Below, piece by piece: positions 33,769 to 44,840 of a DNA stretch of 64,000 bases (its first letter is position 1; each line of letters begins with the position of its first letter). The notes beneath the pieces are model-generated. The model searched no databases, had not been told where the DNA came from, and saw only the letters and a list, made by a program, of their open reading frames with translations. The DNA is from Oleomonas cavernae (GTDB taxonomy: Bacteria > Pseudomonadota > Alphaproteobacteria > Zavarziniales > Zavarziniaceae). Location of the stretch: assembly GCF_003590945.1 (NCBI RefSeq), contig NZ_QYUK01000011.1, positions 710,001 to 774,000 of the forward strand. Direction: 5' to 3'. A program made the position numbers and the translations under genes.

Positions 33769-34838
33769 ATGACGGTAAGTGGGTCGGTACTGCCGCCCGT
33801 CGCGTCGAGGAAAAAAGTGTCAGAACTGCGCCCGGGGGCCACGAATCATATAGCGGCGCCACGGCTGCCGCTGCCGGACCGCCGGTTTTTGCGGCGCTGG
33901 ACCTGGGCACCAACAATTGCCGCCTGTTGATCGCCGAACCGGCGCGCCACGGCACTTTCCGTATCGTCGACGCTTTTTCGCGCATTGTTCGCTTAGGGGA
34001 AGGCATCGCTTCGCAGGGCCGCATCGCCGAAGCGGCAATTGAGCGCACCCTCGATGCCCTTCAGGTTTGCGCCGGCCGCATGCGCCGCCGCCGTGTCACC
34101 CACATTCGGGCGATCGCGACCGAGGCCTGCCGCCGGGCCTCGAACGGCGGCGAATTCCTGACCCGCGCCCTCGCCGAAACGGGCATCGCGCTCGAAGTGA
34201 TTTCCCCGGCCGAGGAGGCCCGGCTGGCGGTTGCCGGCTGTACGCCGCTGCTCGATCCCGATCGCCGCCGGGCCCTGGTGTTCGACATCGGCGGCGGCTC
34301 GACCGAGCTGGCCTGGCTGTCGGTGACCGGTCCCGACCGGGCGACCATGCTGGACTGGATTTCGCTGCCCCTGGGTGTGGTCACCCTGGCCGAACGCTTC
34401 GGCGGGGTCGAGGTCGACGACCGGCTCTATGGCGTCATGGTGGCGGAGGTGCGCAAGGCGCTGGCGCCCTTCGAAGCCAAATATGTCGCGGGCGATGCCG
34501 CTCGCGACCATGGCTTCCAGTTGCTGGGCACCTCGGGCACCGTCACCACGCTGGCCGCCGTGCGCATGAACCTGCCGCGTTACGACCGCGCCCGGGTCGA
34601 CGGCAGTTGGCTGACCCGGGTGGAAATCGACAAGGTGATCGCCGATATTCGCGCCATGCCCTTCGAGGGGCGGGCGGCCAATCCCTGCATCGGCCACGAC
34701 CGGGCGGACCTGGTGCTGGCGGGCTGCGCCATTCTCGAGGCGATCCTCGACGCCTGGCCCGAGAAGCGCCTGCGGATCGCCGACCGCGGCCTGCGCGAAG
34801 GGGTGTTGATGGGCCTGATGGCCGGGGTGATGTCGTGA
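33769..34838 (+). CDS. ppx: Ppx/GppA-family phosphatase, frameshifted near its N-terminus
   Basis: Exopolyphosphatase / pppGpp phosphohydrolase family (actin-like ATPase fold). The nucleotide-binding motif [17 protein letters not shown] (33891-33941) and [14 protein letters not shown] are present, but no ATG or GTG stands upstream in that frame. An ATG at 33769 opens a frame ([10 protein letters not shown]) that meets it if one base is added in the GGGGG run at 33834-33838. A TTG at 33927 would cut off half of the motif. The missing base looks like a sequencing error. The gene overlaps rlmE (GTGA), the usual alphaproteobacterial pair. Confidence 0.85.
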
Positions 34839-35541
34839 CGGAAAAAGGCGGTTCGGGTTCGGCGGGGCAGCCGCGCGGCATGCATGTCAGGGTCAAGACG
34901 GCCAAGAAACGAACCGTTTCGTCGGCGCGCTGGCTCGAACGCCAGCTCAACGACCCCTACGTCGCCAAGGCCAAGCGCCTGGGCTTTCGCAGCCGGGCGG
35001 CGTTCAAGCTGCTGGAAATCGACGACAAGCTGAAGGTCCTCAAGCCGGTGCCTATGTGGTCGACCTGGGCGCGGCGCCCGGCGGGTGGTGCCAGATCGCC
35101 AGCGAACGGGTGCGCTCGCGCCCCGGCGACAATGCGCCCCACGGCAAGGTGGTGGGCATCGATGTGACGGAAGTGGCGCCGCTGGCCGGCGCCGAGGTCA
35201 TCCAGATGGATTTCCTCGACGAGGAAGCGCCGGATCGGCTGAAGGCCCTGCTGGGCGGCCAGGCCGATGTGGTCCTGTCCGACATGGCGGCCCCGGCCAC
35301 CGGCCACAAGGCGACCGACCACCTGAAGATCATGTATCTGTGCGAGGTCGCGCTCGATTTCGCGCTCCAGGTGCTGAAACCCGGCGGGGCCTTCATCGCC
35401 AAGGTGCTCCAGGGTGGCAGCGAAGGCCAGTTGATGACCACCATGCGCCGCCATTTCGCCGTGGTGAAGCACATGAAGCCGCCGGCCAGCCGCGCCGATT
35501 CCGCCGAAATGTACGTGGTCGCCACCGGCTTCCGGCCCTGA
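34835..35541 (+). pseudogene. rlmE: 23S rRNA 2'-O-methyltransferase RlmE, frameshifted
   Basis: FtsJ/RrmJ family enzyme that methylates U2552 of 23S rRNA. The N-terminal part ([20 protein letters not shown] ... [14 protein letters not shown]) is in one frame. The SAM-binding part ([14 protein letters not shown] ... [17 protein letters not shown] ... [15 protein letters not shown]) is in another. They meet at about 35047, where CCGGTGCC would read on correctly with one more G ([10 protein letters not shown]). All catalytic parts are otherwise present, so a sequencing error is likely. The GTG start overlaps the ppx stop. Confidence 0.85.
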
Positions 35542-35614
35542 TCCGCCGCCCGACCGGCCTGCATGGCGGCCCTGCACGCGGCCGCTAGGCTCAAGCTGTG
35601 GCGGTGTGGTATAG

Positions 35615-37132
<1,518 letters not shown>

Positions 37133-37148
37133 ACGCAAGGAACAGCCG

Positions 37149-38432
37149 ATGCAGCGCGGCGCCCGCATCGCCGCGGCGATCGAACTCCTAGCCGAGATCG
37201 AGGCGAGCCAGGACGCAGCCGACCGCCATGTCGACCGTTACTTCCGGGCCCGCCGCTATGCCGGCAAGGGCGACCGGGCGGCGGTTGCCAACCTGGTCTG
37301 GACTGCGATCCGCAGGCGCGGCTCGATCGGCTGGCTGACCGGGGCCGGCACCGCGTCGCCGCGCGTGGCGATCCTCGCCGCAGCCCGCCTGACCGGCCTT
37401 GCCGAGGCGGCGGAGCTCGAGTCCCTGTGTGACGGCCAGGGTCATTCGCCGGCGCCGCTCGATGACGCCGAGCGTGCCGCCCTGGCCCGGCTCGAAGTTC
37501 AGGCCGCCGATCCGCCCGGCTGGGTTCGTCACGATCATGCCGCCGTGCTGGCACCCTTGCTCGCGCGGCGTTACGGCGAGCGTTACGACGCGGTGATGGC
37601 GGCGATGGCCGGCCGCGCGCCGTTGGACCTGCGGGTAAATACGCTCAAGGTGAGCCGCGAGAAGGCGCTGGCCGAGTTGGAAGGGCAGGGGCTGATGGTC
37701 TCGCCCAGCCTGCTCTCACCGGTCGGCATCCGGGTCGAAGGGCGCGAACGTCTGGGCCAGTTGGCGATCTTTGCCGAGGGCCGTGTCGAGATCCAGGACG
37801 AGGGCTCGCAACTCGTCGCCCTGCTGTGCGCGGCCCGGCCCGGCGAGGCCATCGCCGATTTCTGTGCCGGCGCCGGCGGCAAGGCCTTGGGGCTTGCCGC
37901 GGCAATGCAGAAAAAGGGCCGCCTGCTGGCCCTGGATGTCGAGGCGCGCCGCCTCACCCGCATGGCGCCGCGCCTGGCCCGTGCCGGGGTCGACAAATTC
38001 GTCGAGCAGGGCGAGATCTCGCTCGAACTGCTGACGGCGGAGGCGGGCCAGTTCGATTGCGTGCTGGTCGATGCGCCCTGCAGCCTGTCGGGCACCTGGC
38101 GGCGCAACCCTGCCAATCGCTGGAACACCGACCTCGACCGGGTGGCGGATCTGGCCAGCCTCCAGGGCCGCATCCTCGACCAGGCCGCCCGGCTGGTGCG
38201 CCCCGGCGGCCGGCTGGTCTATGCCACCTGCTCGGTCTTCATGGAGGAGGACGAGGATGTGGTGGCCGGCTTCCTGGACCGCCATCCAGGCTTTGCCGTG
38301 GTCGACCAGGCGGCAGCCTTCGAGGCGGCCACCGGCCAAACCGTCAAGGCCGGGGCACTGGGCATTGCCCTGGATCCCGCGCAGCCCGGCACCGACGGTT
38401 TCTTCGTGAGCATCCTCGCGCGCAATCCTTGA
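37149..38432 (+). CDS. rsmB: 16S rRNA m5C methyltransferase (RsmB family)
   Basis: Protein of 427 residues of the NOP2/Sun family. An N-terminal NusB-like/PUA-like region is followed by the SAM site DFCAGAGGKALGLAA and the two catalytic Cys: Cys311 in VDAPCSLSGTWRRNP and Cys361 in VYATCSVFMEEDED. RsmB methylates C967 of 16S rRNA. Placement between guaB and guaA is common in alphaproteobacteria. It starts 16 bases after guaB. Confidence 0.88.
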   Translation: MQRGARIAAAIELLAEIEASQDAADRHVDRYFRARRYAGKGDRAAVANLVWTAIRRRGSIGWLTGAGTASPRVAILAAARLTGLAEAAELESLCDGQGHSPAPLDDAERAALARLEVQAADPPGWVRHDHAAVLAPLLARRYGERYDAVMAAMAGRAPLDLRVNTLKVSREKALAELEGQGLMVSPSLLSPVGIRVEGRERLGQLAIFAEGRVEIQDEGSQLVALLCAARPGEAIADFCAGAGGKALGLAAAMQKKGRLLALDVEARRLTRMAPRLARAGVDKFVEQGEISLELLTAEAGQFDCVLVDAPCSLSGTWRRNPANRWNTDLDRVADLASLQGRILDQAARLVRPGGRLVYATCSVFMEEDEDVVAGFLDRHPGFAVVDQAAAFEAATGQTVKAGALGIALDPAQPGTDGFFVSILARNP

Positions 38433-38455
38433 AACGGTTAGGCTGGGATGACCGG

Positions 38456-38572
38456 CGTGCGTCCTTCGAGACGCCACTCTTCGAGTGGCTCCTCAGGATG
38501 AGGTAAGTCTTTTCGCCACAAAGATTTTCCTCATCCTGAGGAGGCCCGGAGGGCCGTCTCGAAGGACGCACG
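38456..38572. repeat. Palindromic repeat element, copy 1
   Basis: A 117-bp element with perfect 18-bp inverted ends (CGTGCGTCCTTCGAGACG and its complement). An inner inverted pair lies around CTCCTCAGGATGAGG / CCTCATCCTGAGGAG. A second copy is at 50773-50888. It has no coding capacity and can fold into a long hairpin, like MITE or REP-type repeats of alphaproteobacteria. Confidence 0.85.
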
Positions 38573-38600
38573 ACGCTTGGGCCAACTTTGGGGGAAAGTG

Positions 38601-39065
38601 ATGTCCTGGATGTTGAGAGTGGCGATCCTGATCCTGTCCATCGGCGCTGGCGGCCCGGCCTTGGCCATGGGCGGTGACGCAGCCACAGCCCTGGGCAGCG
38701 AGGAATACAAGGCGGGCAAGGAAGCGGTCGAGGACAAGCAGTTCGAGAAGGCGGTCATGCTGCTGACCAAGGCGGTGAGGACCGACCCCAGCAATGCCGA
38801 CGCCGAAAACCTGCTGGGCTTTTCCTACCGCAAGCTGGGCAAGTACGACGAGGCCCTGATCCACTACCAGAAGGCCCTGTCGCTCGACCCCTATCACAAG
38901 GGGGCCTACGAATACATGGGCGAGGCCTATCTGGAGCTGGGCGACCTGCCCAAGGCCGAGGATCTGCTGGCCGGCTTGGTGCGCCTGTGCGCCGCGGGCT
39001 GCGAAGAACGAACCAGTCTCCAGCAGGCCATCGACGCCTATAAAAAGGCAAAACCGGCCGGCTGA
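38601..39065 (+). CDS. Exported TPR-repeat protein
   Basis: Protein of 154 residues with a signal peptide ([18 protein letters not shown], cut near ALA-MGG). Three to four tetratricopeptide repeats follow ([39 protein letters not shown]). Two Cys near the C-terminus (LCAAGCEE) could form a disulfide. I chose the ATG at 38601; an earlier TTG lies inside the repeat element. It is a probable periplasmic scaffold. It sits between rsmB and guaA. Confidence 0.85.
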   Translation: MSWMLRVAILILSIGAGGPALAMGGDAATALGSEEYKAGKEAVEDKQFEKAVMLLTKAVRTDPSNADAENLLGFSYRKLGKYDEALIHYQKALSLDPYHKGAYEYMGEAYLELGDLPKAEDLLAGLVRLCAAGCEERTSLQQAIDAYKKAKPAG

Positions 39066-39138
39066 CCAGCGCATCGCCTGGGGGCAGGGGTGCAAATGCG
39101 CCGTTTACTGGCGCGGGTCTTATCTGTATCTCCTTCCC

Positions 39139-40704
39139 ATGTCGACGACCCCTCCCGAATCCCACCCCATCCTCATCATCGATTTCGGCTCGCAGGTGAC
39201 GCAGCTTATCGCGCGCCGCATCCGCGAGGCCGGCGTCTATTGCGAGATCGTCCCCTTCGCCAAGGCCGAGGAAGGCTTTGACCGCCTCAATCCCGGCGCG
39301 GTCATCCTCTCCGGCAGTCCCGCCTCGGTGACTGACGAGAACGGCCCCCTGGCGCCGACAAGGATCCTCAACGCCGGCCTGCCGATCCTGGGCATCTGCT
39401 ATGGCGAACAGCTCATCTGCCACCAGATGGGCGGCAAGGTGGAGCCGGGCGAGACCCGCGAGTTCGGCCGCGCCGAGATTACCATCACCGACGACTGCAA
39501 ACTCTTCGAGGGCCTGTGGCCCAAGGGCGCCACCCCCCAGGTGTGGATGAGCCACGGCGACCGCGTCACGGCCCTGCCGCCCGGCTTCCGCGCCGTGGCG
39601 GTTTCCGAAGGTGCCCCCTTCGCCGCCATCGCCAATGACGCGCGCAAGATCTACGCCGTGCAGTTCCACCCGGAAGTGGTGCACACGCCCGACGGCGCGA
39701 AACTCCTGTCGCGCTTCGTCCACGAAGTCGCCGGCCTCAAGGCCGACTGGACCATGAACGCCTTCCGCGAGGCGGAAATCGCCCGCATCCGCGCCCAGGT
39801 CGGTAAGGGCCGGGTGATCTGCGGCCTGTCAGGCGGTGTCGACTCGTCGGTGGTCGCCGTGCTCCTGCACGAGGCGATCGGCGACCAGCTTACCTGCGTC
39901 TTCGTCGACACCGGCATGATGCGTTCGGGCGAGGCCGACGAGGTCGTCACCCTGTTCCGCGACCATTACAACATCCGCCTGATCCATTCCGATGCCAGCG
40001 CCCTGTTCCTGGAAAAGCTCGCCGGCGTCACCGACCCGGAGCAGAAGCGCAAGATCATCGGCGCCACCTTCATCGACGTCTTCGAGCAGGAAGCCAAGGC
40101 CATCGGCGGGGCCGACTTCCTGGCCCAGGGCACGCTCTACCCGGACGTAATCGAGTCCGTCTCCTTCTCCGGCGGCCCCTCGGTCACCATCAAGTCGCAT
40201 CACAACGTGGGCGGCCTGCCGGCGCGCATGAGGATGAAGCTGGTCGAGCCCCTGCGCGAACTGTTCAAGGACGAGGTCCGCGCCCTGGGCCGCGAACTGG
40301 GCCTGCCGCCCGCCTTCGTGGGACGCCACCCGTTCCCCGGCCCCGGCCTTGCCATCCGCATGCCGGGTGCGATCACCTTCGAGGGGCTGGAGATCCTGCG
40401 CAAGGCCGACAAGATCTACCTGGAGGAGATCCGCAAGGCCGGCCTCTACGACGAGATCTGGCAAGCCTTCGCCGTGCTCCTGCCTGTGCGCACCGTGGGC
40501 GTGATGGGCGACGGCCGCACTTACGACCAGGTCTGCGGCCTGCGCGCCGTAACCTCCGTCGACGGCATGACCGCCGACAGCTACCCCTTCGAGCACGCCT
40601 TCCTGTCCCGCGTCGCGACCCGCATCATCAATGAGGTGCGGGGCATCAACCGCGTCGTCTACGACATCACGTCGAAGCCGCCCGGCACGATCGAGTGGGA
40701 GTGA
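39139..40704 (+). CDS. guaA: GMP synthase (glutamine-hydrolysing)
   Basis: Converts XMP to GMP with glutamine. The 521 residues contain a class-I glutamine amidotransferase domain (about 1-205) with Cys87 in GICYGEQ and the HPEV motif. An ATP-pyrophosphatase domain follows with the P-loop [10 protein letters not shown], and then the dimerisation domain ([14 protein letters not shown] ... KPPGTIEWE). It completes the GMP branch with guaB. Confidence 0.97.
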   Translation: MSTTPPESHPILIIDFGSQVTQLIARRIREAGVYCEIVPFAKAEEGFDRLNPGAVILSGSPASVTDENGPLAPTRILNAGLPILGICYGEQLICHQMGGKVEPGETREFGRAEITITDDCKLFEGLWPKGATPQVWMSHGDRVTALPPGFRAVAVSEGAPFAAIANDARKIYAVQFHPEVVHTPDGAKLLSRFVHEVAGLKADWTMNAFREAEIARIRAQVGKGRVICGLSGGVDSSVVAVLLHEAIGDQLTCVFVDTGMMRSGEADEVVTLFRDHYNIRLIHSDASALFLEKLAGVTDPEQKRKIIGATFIDVFEQEAKAIGGADFLAQGTLYPDVIESVSFSGGPSVTIKSHHNVGGLPARMRMKLVEPLRELFKDEVRALGRELGLPPAFVGRHPFPGPGLAIRMPGAITFEGLEILRKADKIYLEEIRKAGLYDEIWQAFAVLLPVRTVGVMGDGRTYDQVCGLRAVTSVDGMTADSYPFEHAFLSRVATRIINEVRGINRVVYDITSKPPGTIEWE

Positions 40705-40949
40705 AGGGCGGCGTACTCTGGAGGGCTAGATCGTAGTCCTTAGCGGAGACGGCGGTAATTTTCGGGGCGGCCCACGGCCGCCAACCGTCGATATCATTGA
40801 CGAGCGGCTCCGGGCCGGCCTGTACAGCTTGATCCAGACCCGCATAGGCGATGGATTGGCGCAGCCGCTAGACTTCGAAGCCCGCAATCTTCCCTGATGT
40901 GGTAGATCGATATCTCGCAAGACGCCGATGCCGGACGGAATATGCCTCG

Positions 40950-43427
40950 ATGAAAACACCCAAGCGCCGAAGCCTGAAATCGGCGGCCAAGCCGGACAAG
41001 GAACCCAAGGTCTCGCGCACCCAGGCGCCCGCCGATCTGTCGCCTGTGGACTGGCAACGCCGCTTGCGTCGCCAGTTCGGCCGCGAGCAGGCATTCGGGT
41101 TCGAGAATCTCACCGGCGAGCCGTTCTTCTCCGAGTTCAGGGTCAGCAATCCCGCTTCGAATTCCAGTTACCGCGTGGTGATTCGAGGCCTGGGGCCGGG
41201 CGGCAATTTCTGTTCGTGCCCCGATTACGCCACCAGCGAGCTGGGCACCTGCAAGCACATCGAATTCACGCTCGCCCAACTGGAGAAGAAGCGCGGCGCC
41301 AAGGCGGCGTTCGCGCGGGGCTACCGGCCCGCATTTTCCGAGCTCTACCTACGCAATGACGGCGAACGCCGCGTCTATTTTCGCGCCGGAACGGACTGCC
41401 CGCAGGCAATGAAGGAGGCCGCCGCGGCCTTGTTCGACGCCGACCGAGACGGCATGCTTGCCGACGACCACCTAGGCGGGCTGGAGCCTTTCATGGCCAT
41501 GGCGTCCGGGAGCGGCCATGAGTTACGCGCCTATGACGATGCGCTCGATTTCATTGCCGGCAAGCGGGATGCGGCACGGCGGGCCTCGAAGCTCGATCAG
41601 CTTTTCCCGCAAGGTGCCGCCGATCCCGGGCTGCAGACGCTGTTGAAGGTGCCGCTCTATCCCTATCAGGCCGAAGGCGCGCTGTTCGCGACGCGGGCCG
41701 GCCGGGCGCTGATCGGCGATGATATGGGACTGGGCAAGACCATCCAGGCGATCGCCGCAACGGAGATTCTGGCACGACATTTCGGTGTCTCGCGCGTGCT
41801 GGTGATCTGCCCGACGTCGCTCAAATACCAGTGGCAAAGCGAGATTGCACGATTTGCGGGACGAGAGGGAGAGAATGCGGCGCGCGTCATCGGCGGTGGT
41901 CGAGGGCAACGGCAGAAGGACTACGCGCTGGATGATTTCTGCAAAATCACGAACTACGAAAAACTCAAGCCCGACCTCGACCTGATCGCCGCCTGGGCAC
42001 CCGAATTGGTCATCGTCGACGAAGCGCAGCGGGTCAAGAACTGGAACACCATCGCGGCGCGCGCCTTGAAGCGCATCGACAGCGCCTTTGCGATCGTGCT
42101 GAGCGGGACTCCTTTGGAAAACAAGCTGGAGGAACTGATATCCATCGTCCAGTTCGTCGATCAGCACCGGCTGGGGCCGACCTGGAAACTGTTGCACGAG
42201 CACCAGGTCAGGGACGAAGGCGGGCGCGTCACCGGTTACACGGGGCTGGAGAAGATCGGCCAGACACTGGCGCCGATCATGATCCGTCGCCGCAAGTCCG
42301 AGGTGCTGCGGCAACTGCCCAGCCGGACAGACCAGAACCTGCTGGTGCCGATGACCGAGATGCAGATGCTGTATCACCAGGAGAATGCCGACGCGGTGGC
42401 GAAGATCGTCCACCGCTGGCGCAAGACCGGTTTCCTGTCAGACAAGGACCAGCGGCGGCTGACCTGTGCGCTGCAGAACATGCGCATGTCATGCAACAGC
42501 ACCTATTTGCTGGATCAGGAAACCGACCACGGCGTCAAGGCGGACGAGCTGGCGGCACTGCTGGACGAACTGTTCGCCGACCCGGAGGCCAAGGCGGTGG
42601 TATTCTCCCAATGGACGCGGACGCACGACATCGTCATCCGCCGCCTCGACGCGCGCGGGCTGGGCTATGTCAGCTTCCACGGCGGCGTGCCGTCGGAGAA
42701 GCGGCCGGCGCTGGTCGAGCGGTTTCGTGACGACCCCGCCTGCCGCGTGTTCCTGTCCACCGATGCCGGCAGCACGGGCCTCAATCTGCAACATGCCTCG
42801 ACCTTGGTGAACATGGATCTGCCGTGGAACCCGGCGATCCTCGAACAACGCATCGCCCGCATCCATCGTATGGGCCAGGCGCGGCCGGTGCAGATAATCA
42901 ATTTCGTCTCGAAGGGTACCATCGAGGAGGGCATGCTTTCGGTTCTGGCGTTCAAACGCTCTCTGTCAGCGGGGATTCTCGACGGGGCCGGCGGCGAGAT
43001 TTCGCTCGAAGGCTCGCGTCTCAGCCAGTTCATGAAGGAAGTGGAAAACGTCACCGGGGGGATGGGCGAGGGCGAGGCCGTGACGCCGGCCGAAGAGGTG
43101 ACGAATATCGTCACGGCCGATGACGGTGGCGCTGCGGATGTCGACGCCGGCGCCGATGGGATGGTGGCGCGGATCGAGGCGGCCGGACCGCCGCCGCGCG
43201 ACGCTGCTGCCGATCCGTGGCAAGCCTTGGTGCAGGTCGGGGGGCAGTTCATTGCCGCTCTGGCCGCCGCCAACGATCCTGGCGCCGCGGCGCATCCCTG
43301 GATCGAGCGCGATCCGGCCACCGGCGTGCAAAGCCTGAAGATGCCGCTGCCGCCACCGGAAACTGCGCGGCAGCTCGCCCATGTGCTCTCTGCGCTCGCC
43401 GATGGCTTGCGGGGCAGGATTGCGTGA
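40950..43427 (+). CDS. SWIM zinc-finger SNF2-family helicase
   Basis: Protein of 825 residues. A SWIM-type zinc finger stands near the N-terminus (Cys88, Cys90, Cys101, His103; FCSCPDYATSELGTCKH). The SNF2 ATPase follows: Walker A DDMGLGKTIQA, a DEAQ box in VIVDEAQRVKN, SGTPLENKLEEL, and C-terminal helicase motifs STDAGSTGLNLQ and QRIARIHRMGQ. The last 130 residues are acidic and Ala-rich. It probably remodels protein-DNA or RNA-polymerase-DNA complexes (RapA/HepA-like). The start is uncertain: ATG at 40950, or GTG at 40899. A nucleotidyltransferase-fold gene follows after 44 bases. Confidence 0.88.
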   Translation: MKTPKRRSLKSAAKPDKEPKVSRTQAPADLSPVDWQRRLRRQFGREQAFGFENLTGEPFFSEFRVSNPASNSSYRVVIRGLGPGGNFCSCPDYATSELGTCKHIEFTLAQLEKKRGAKAAFARGYRPAFSELYLRNDGERRVYFRAGTDCPQAMKEAAAALFDADRDGMLADDHLGGLEPFMAMASGSGHELRAYDDALDFIAGKRDAARRASKLDQLFPQGAADPGLQTLLKVPLYPYQAEGALFATRAGRALIGDDMGLGKTIQAIAATEILARHFGVSRVLVICPTSLKYQWQSEIARFAGREGENAARVIGGGRGQRQKDYALDDFCKITNYEKLKPDLDLIAAWAPELVIVDEAQRVKNWNTIAARALKRIDSAFAIVLSGTPLENKLEELISIVQFVDQHRLGPTWKLLHEHQVRDEGGRVTGYTGLEKIGQTLAPIMIRRRKSEVLRQLPSRTDQNLLVPMTEMQMLYHQENADAVAKIVHRWRKTGFLSDKDQRRLTCALQNMRMSCNSTYLLDQETDHGVKADELAALLDELFADPEAKAVVFSQWTRTHDIVIRRLDARGLGYVSFHGGVPSEKRPALVERFRDDPACRVFLSTDAGSTGLNLQHASTLVNMDLPWNPAILEQRIARIHRMGQARPVQIINFVSKGTIEEGMLSVLAFKRSLSAGILDGAGGEISLEGSRLSQFMKEVENVTGGMGEGEAVTPAEEVTNIVTADDGGAADVDAGADGMVARIEAAGPPPRDAAADPWQALVQVGGQFIAALAAANDPGAAAHPWIERDPATGVQSLKMPLPPPETARQLAHVLSALADGLRGRIA

Positions 43428-43471
43428 GCGGCGTTGCCGGCGCAATTTCATGAAATTGCTGGGGTGAGGGG

Positions 43472-44059
43472 ATGCGTCGCGCGGAGATCGAGGAACAGAA
43501 TCGTTACCTTGTCGAGCAGCAGCGCCGCTTCCGGCAGGCCGCCGACGTGGTGGCCGATGCCTGGGCCCGCTTCCCGGAAGTGGCCGCGGTCGCCGTGATC
43601 GGCTCCGTCGCCAAGCCGCTGTGGAAGGAGGTCCCCCGCTTCCGCGAATACCGTCGCGCGGGCATCGAGGTGTGGCACGAATGCAGCGACCTTGATCTGG
43701 CCCTGTGGATCGACGCCCAGGGCCGTCTCGGCGAATTGCGCCGGGCCGCGCATGTCGCCCTGCGGGACGCCTATGAGGCCGGCAGGGGCCCGAGCGTCGC
43801 CGGCTCTCAGTTGGACATCTTCCTGATCGAACCGGGCACCGACCGCTACCTCGGCCGGCTGTGCGCCTACAATGCTTGCCCGAAGGAAAAGCGGGATTGT
43901 CTCGTCCCCGGCTGCGGCGAGATCCCGTTCAACAAGCGGGTCGACGGCTTCGTCGCCCACGCCGACCTGCTGGCCCCGGCCGCCCATGCGACGCTCTATC
44001 GGCGGGGCGAGGGGCGGCTGCGCTTCGCGCTCGACCTGCCGGCCCCCGGGCTGGCTTGA
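43472..44059 (+). CDS. Nucleotidyltransferase-fold protein
   Basis: Protein of 195 residues. A GS motif (Gly44-Ser45 in AVIGSVAKPLW) is followed at an unusually long distance by a DxD pair (Asp73, Asp75 in CSDLDLALWID) and a third acidic strand (Asp115 in QLDIFLIE). This is the pattern of the polymerase-beta-type nucleotidyltransferase fold. Four Cys near the C-terminus (LCAYNACPKEKRDCLVPGC) could bind metal. It lies 44 bases after the SNF2 gene and may work with it. Substrate unknown. Confidence 0.6.
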   Translation: MRRAEIEEQNRYLVEQQRRFRQAADVVADAWARFPEVAAVAVIGSVAKPLWKEVPRFREYRRAGIEVWHECSDLDLALWIDAQGRLGELRRAAHVALRDAYEAGRGPSVAGSQLDIFLIEPGTDRYLGRLCAYNACPKEKRDCLVPGCGEIPFNKRVDGFVAHADLLAPAAHATLYRRGEGRLRFALDLPAPGLA

Positions 44060-44103
44060 CCGGCGCCTTGCCGCGCCGTACTTACGGGTGTATGTAAATA
44101 GCC

Positions 44104-44394
44104 ATGGCTTACCTCAGCATCCGCGACCTCCAGAAACTCTCGGCCGAGAAGATCGCGGCCTTGCCGGGGCCGACTGCGGTCAAATCCGGCAACCGGACGG
44201 TCGGCATGCTGATCCCCTTCAGGGCGCCGGACCCCGCCCGACTGGATGCCGTGCTGGCCAAGGCCGAGGCGCTGGCCAAGGAACGCGACCCGGCGGAGGA
44301 TGATGCCGCGTTGATCGCGATGGGGATCGACCCCACCAACTGGTCGGTCGAAGCGGTTGCGGCTTTGATGAACGAGACGCGCACAAAACGATGA
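44104..44394 (+). CDS. Antitoxin of a PIN-domain toxin-antitoxin pair
   Basis: Protein of 96 residues, largely helical. The N-terminal region reads MAYLSIRDLQKLSAEKIAAL and GNRTVGMLIPF resembles the strand of Phd-type antitoxins. The class is not certain. It is called an antitoxin because its stop overlaps (ATGA) the start of a PIN-domain gene, the usual operon order. Confidence 0.65.
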   Translation: MAYLSIRDLQKLSAEKIAALPGPTAVKSGNRTVGMLIPFRAPDPARLDAVLAKAEALAKERDPAEDDAALIAMGIDPTNWSVEAVAALMNETRTKR

Positions 44395-44840
44395 GGGCGC
44401 CGCCGCCGGTGCTGGTCGTCGATGCCGCGGTGCTGATCTCGGCGGTTTTCGGCAGAAGTGCCGGCATCATCGCCAAGGTGCGGCGCGCCGCCATTCTCGT
44501 GACCACGGATCGTGTCTTGGCCGAGGCGCGCCGCCGCATCGAACTCGGGCTGAACCGTCCCGACCTGCTGGCGCTGCTCGACGAACTGGCCGACGCGCTC
44601 ACGGTCGTGCCGGTCGCCGATCTCGACATGCTGCTGGACGATGCGGCGGCAAGCCTGCGCGACGCGGTGGCCAGCCGCAACGGTTCCACCCGTGATGCCC
44701 ATGTCCTGGCCCTGGCCTGGAACATCGATGCCGACGTCTGGACGACAGACCGCGACTTCGCCGGTGCGGGCGTCGCCACCTGGTCGACGCCCAACCTGAT
44801 GCGCGGCCTGGGCCAGGCGGCGCGCGACGGCGAGCCATGA
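44391..44840 (+). CDS. PIN-domain toxin (VapC-like)
   Basis: Protein of 149 residues with PIN-domain acidic residues: LVVDAAVLISAVF at the N-terminus, a Glu near LAEARRRIE, and TRDAHVLALAWNIDADVWTTDRDF. Such proteins are Mg-dependent ribonucleases held in check by the preceding antitoxin. Its stop overlaps the start of the hydrolase gene by 4 bases, an unusual coupling of a toxin to a metabolic gene. Confidence 0.8.
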   Translation: MRAPPPVLVVDAAVLISAVFGRSAGIIAKVRRAAILVTTDRVLAEARRRIELGLNRPDLLALLDELADALTVVPVADLDMLLDDAAASLRDAVASRNGSTRDAHVLALAWNIDADVWTTDRDFAGAGVATWSTPNLMRGLGQAARDGEP

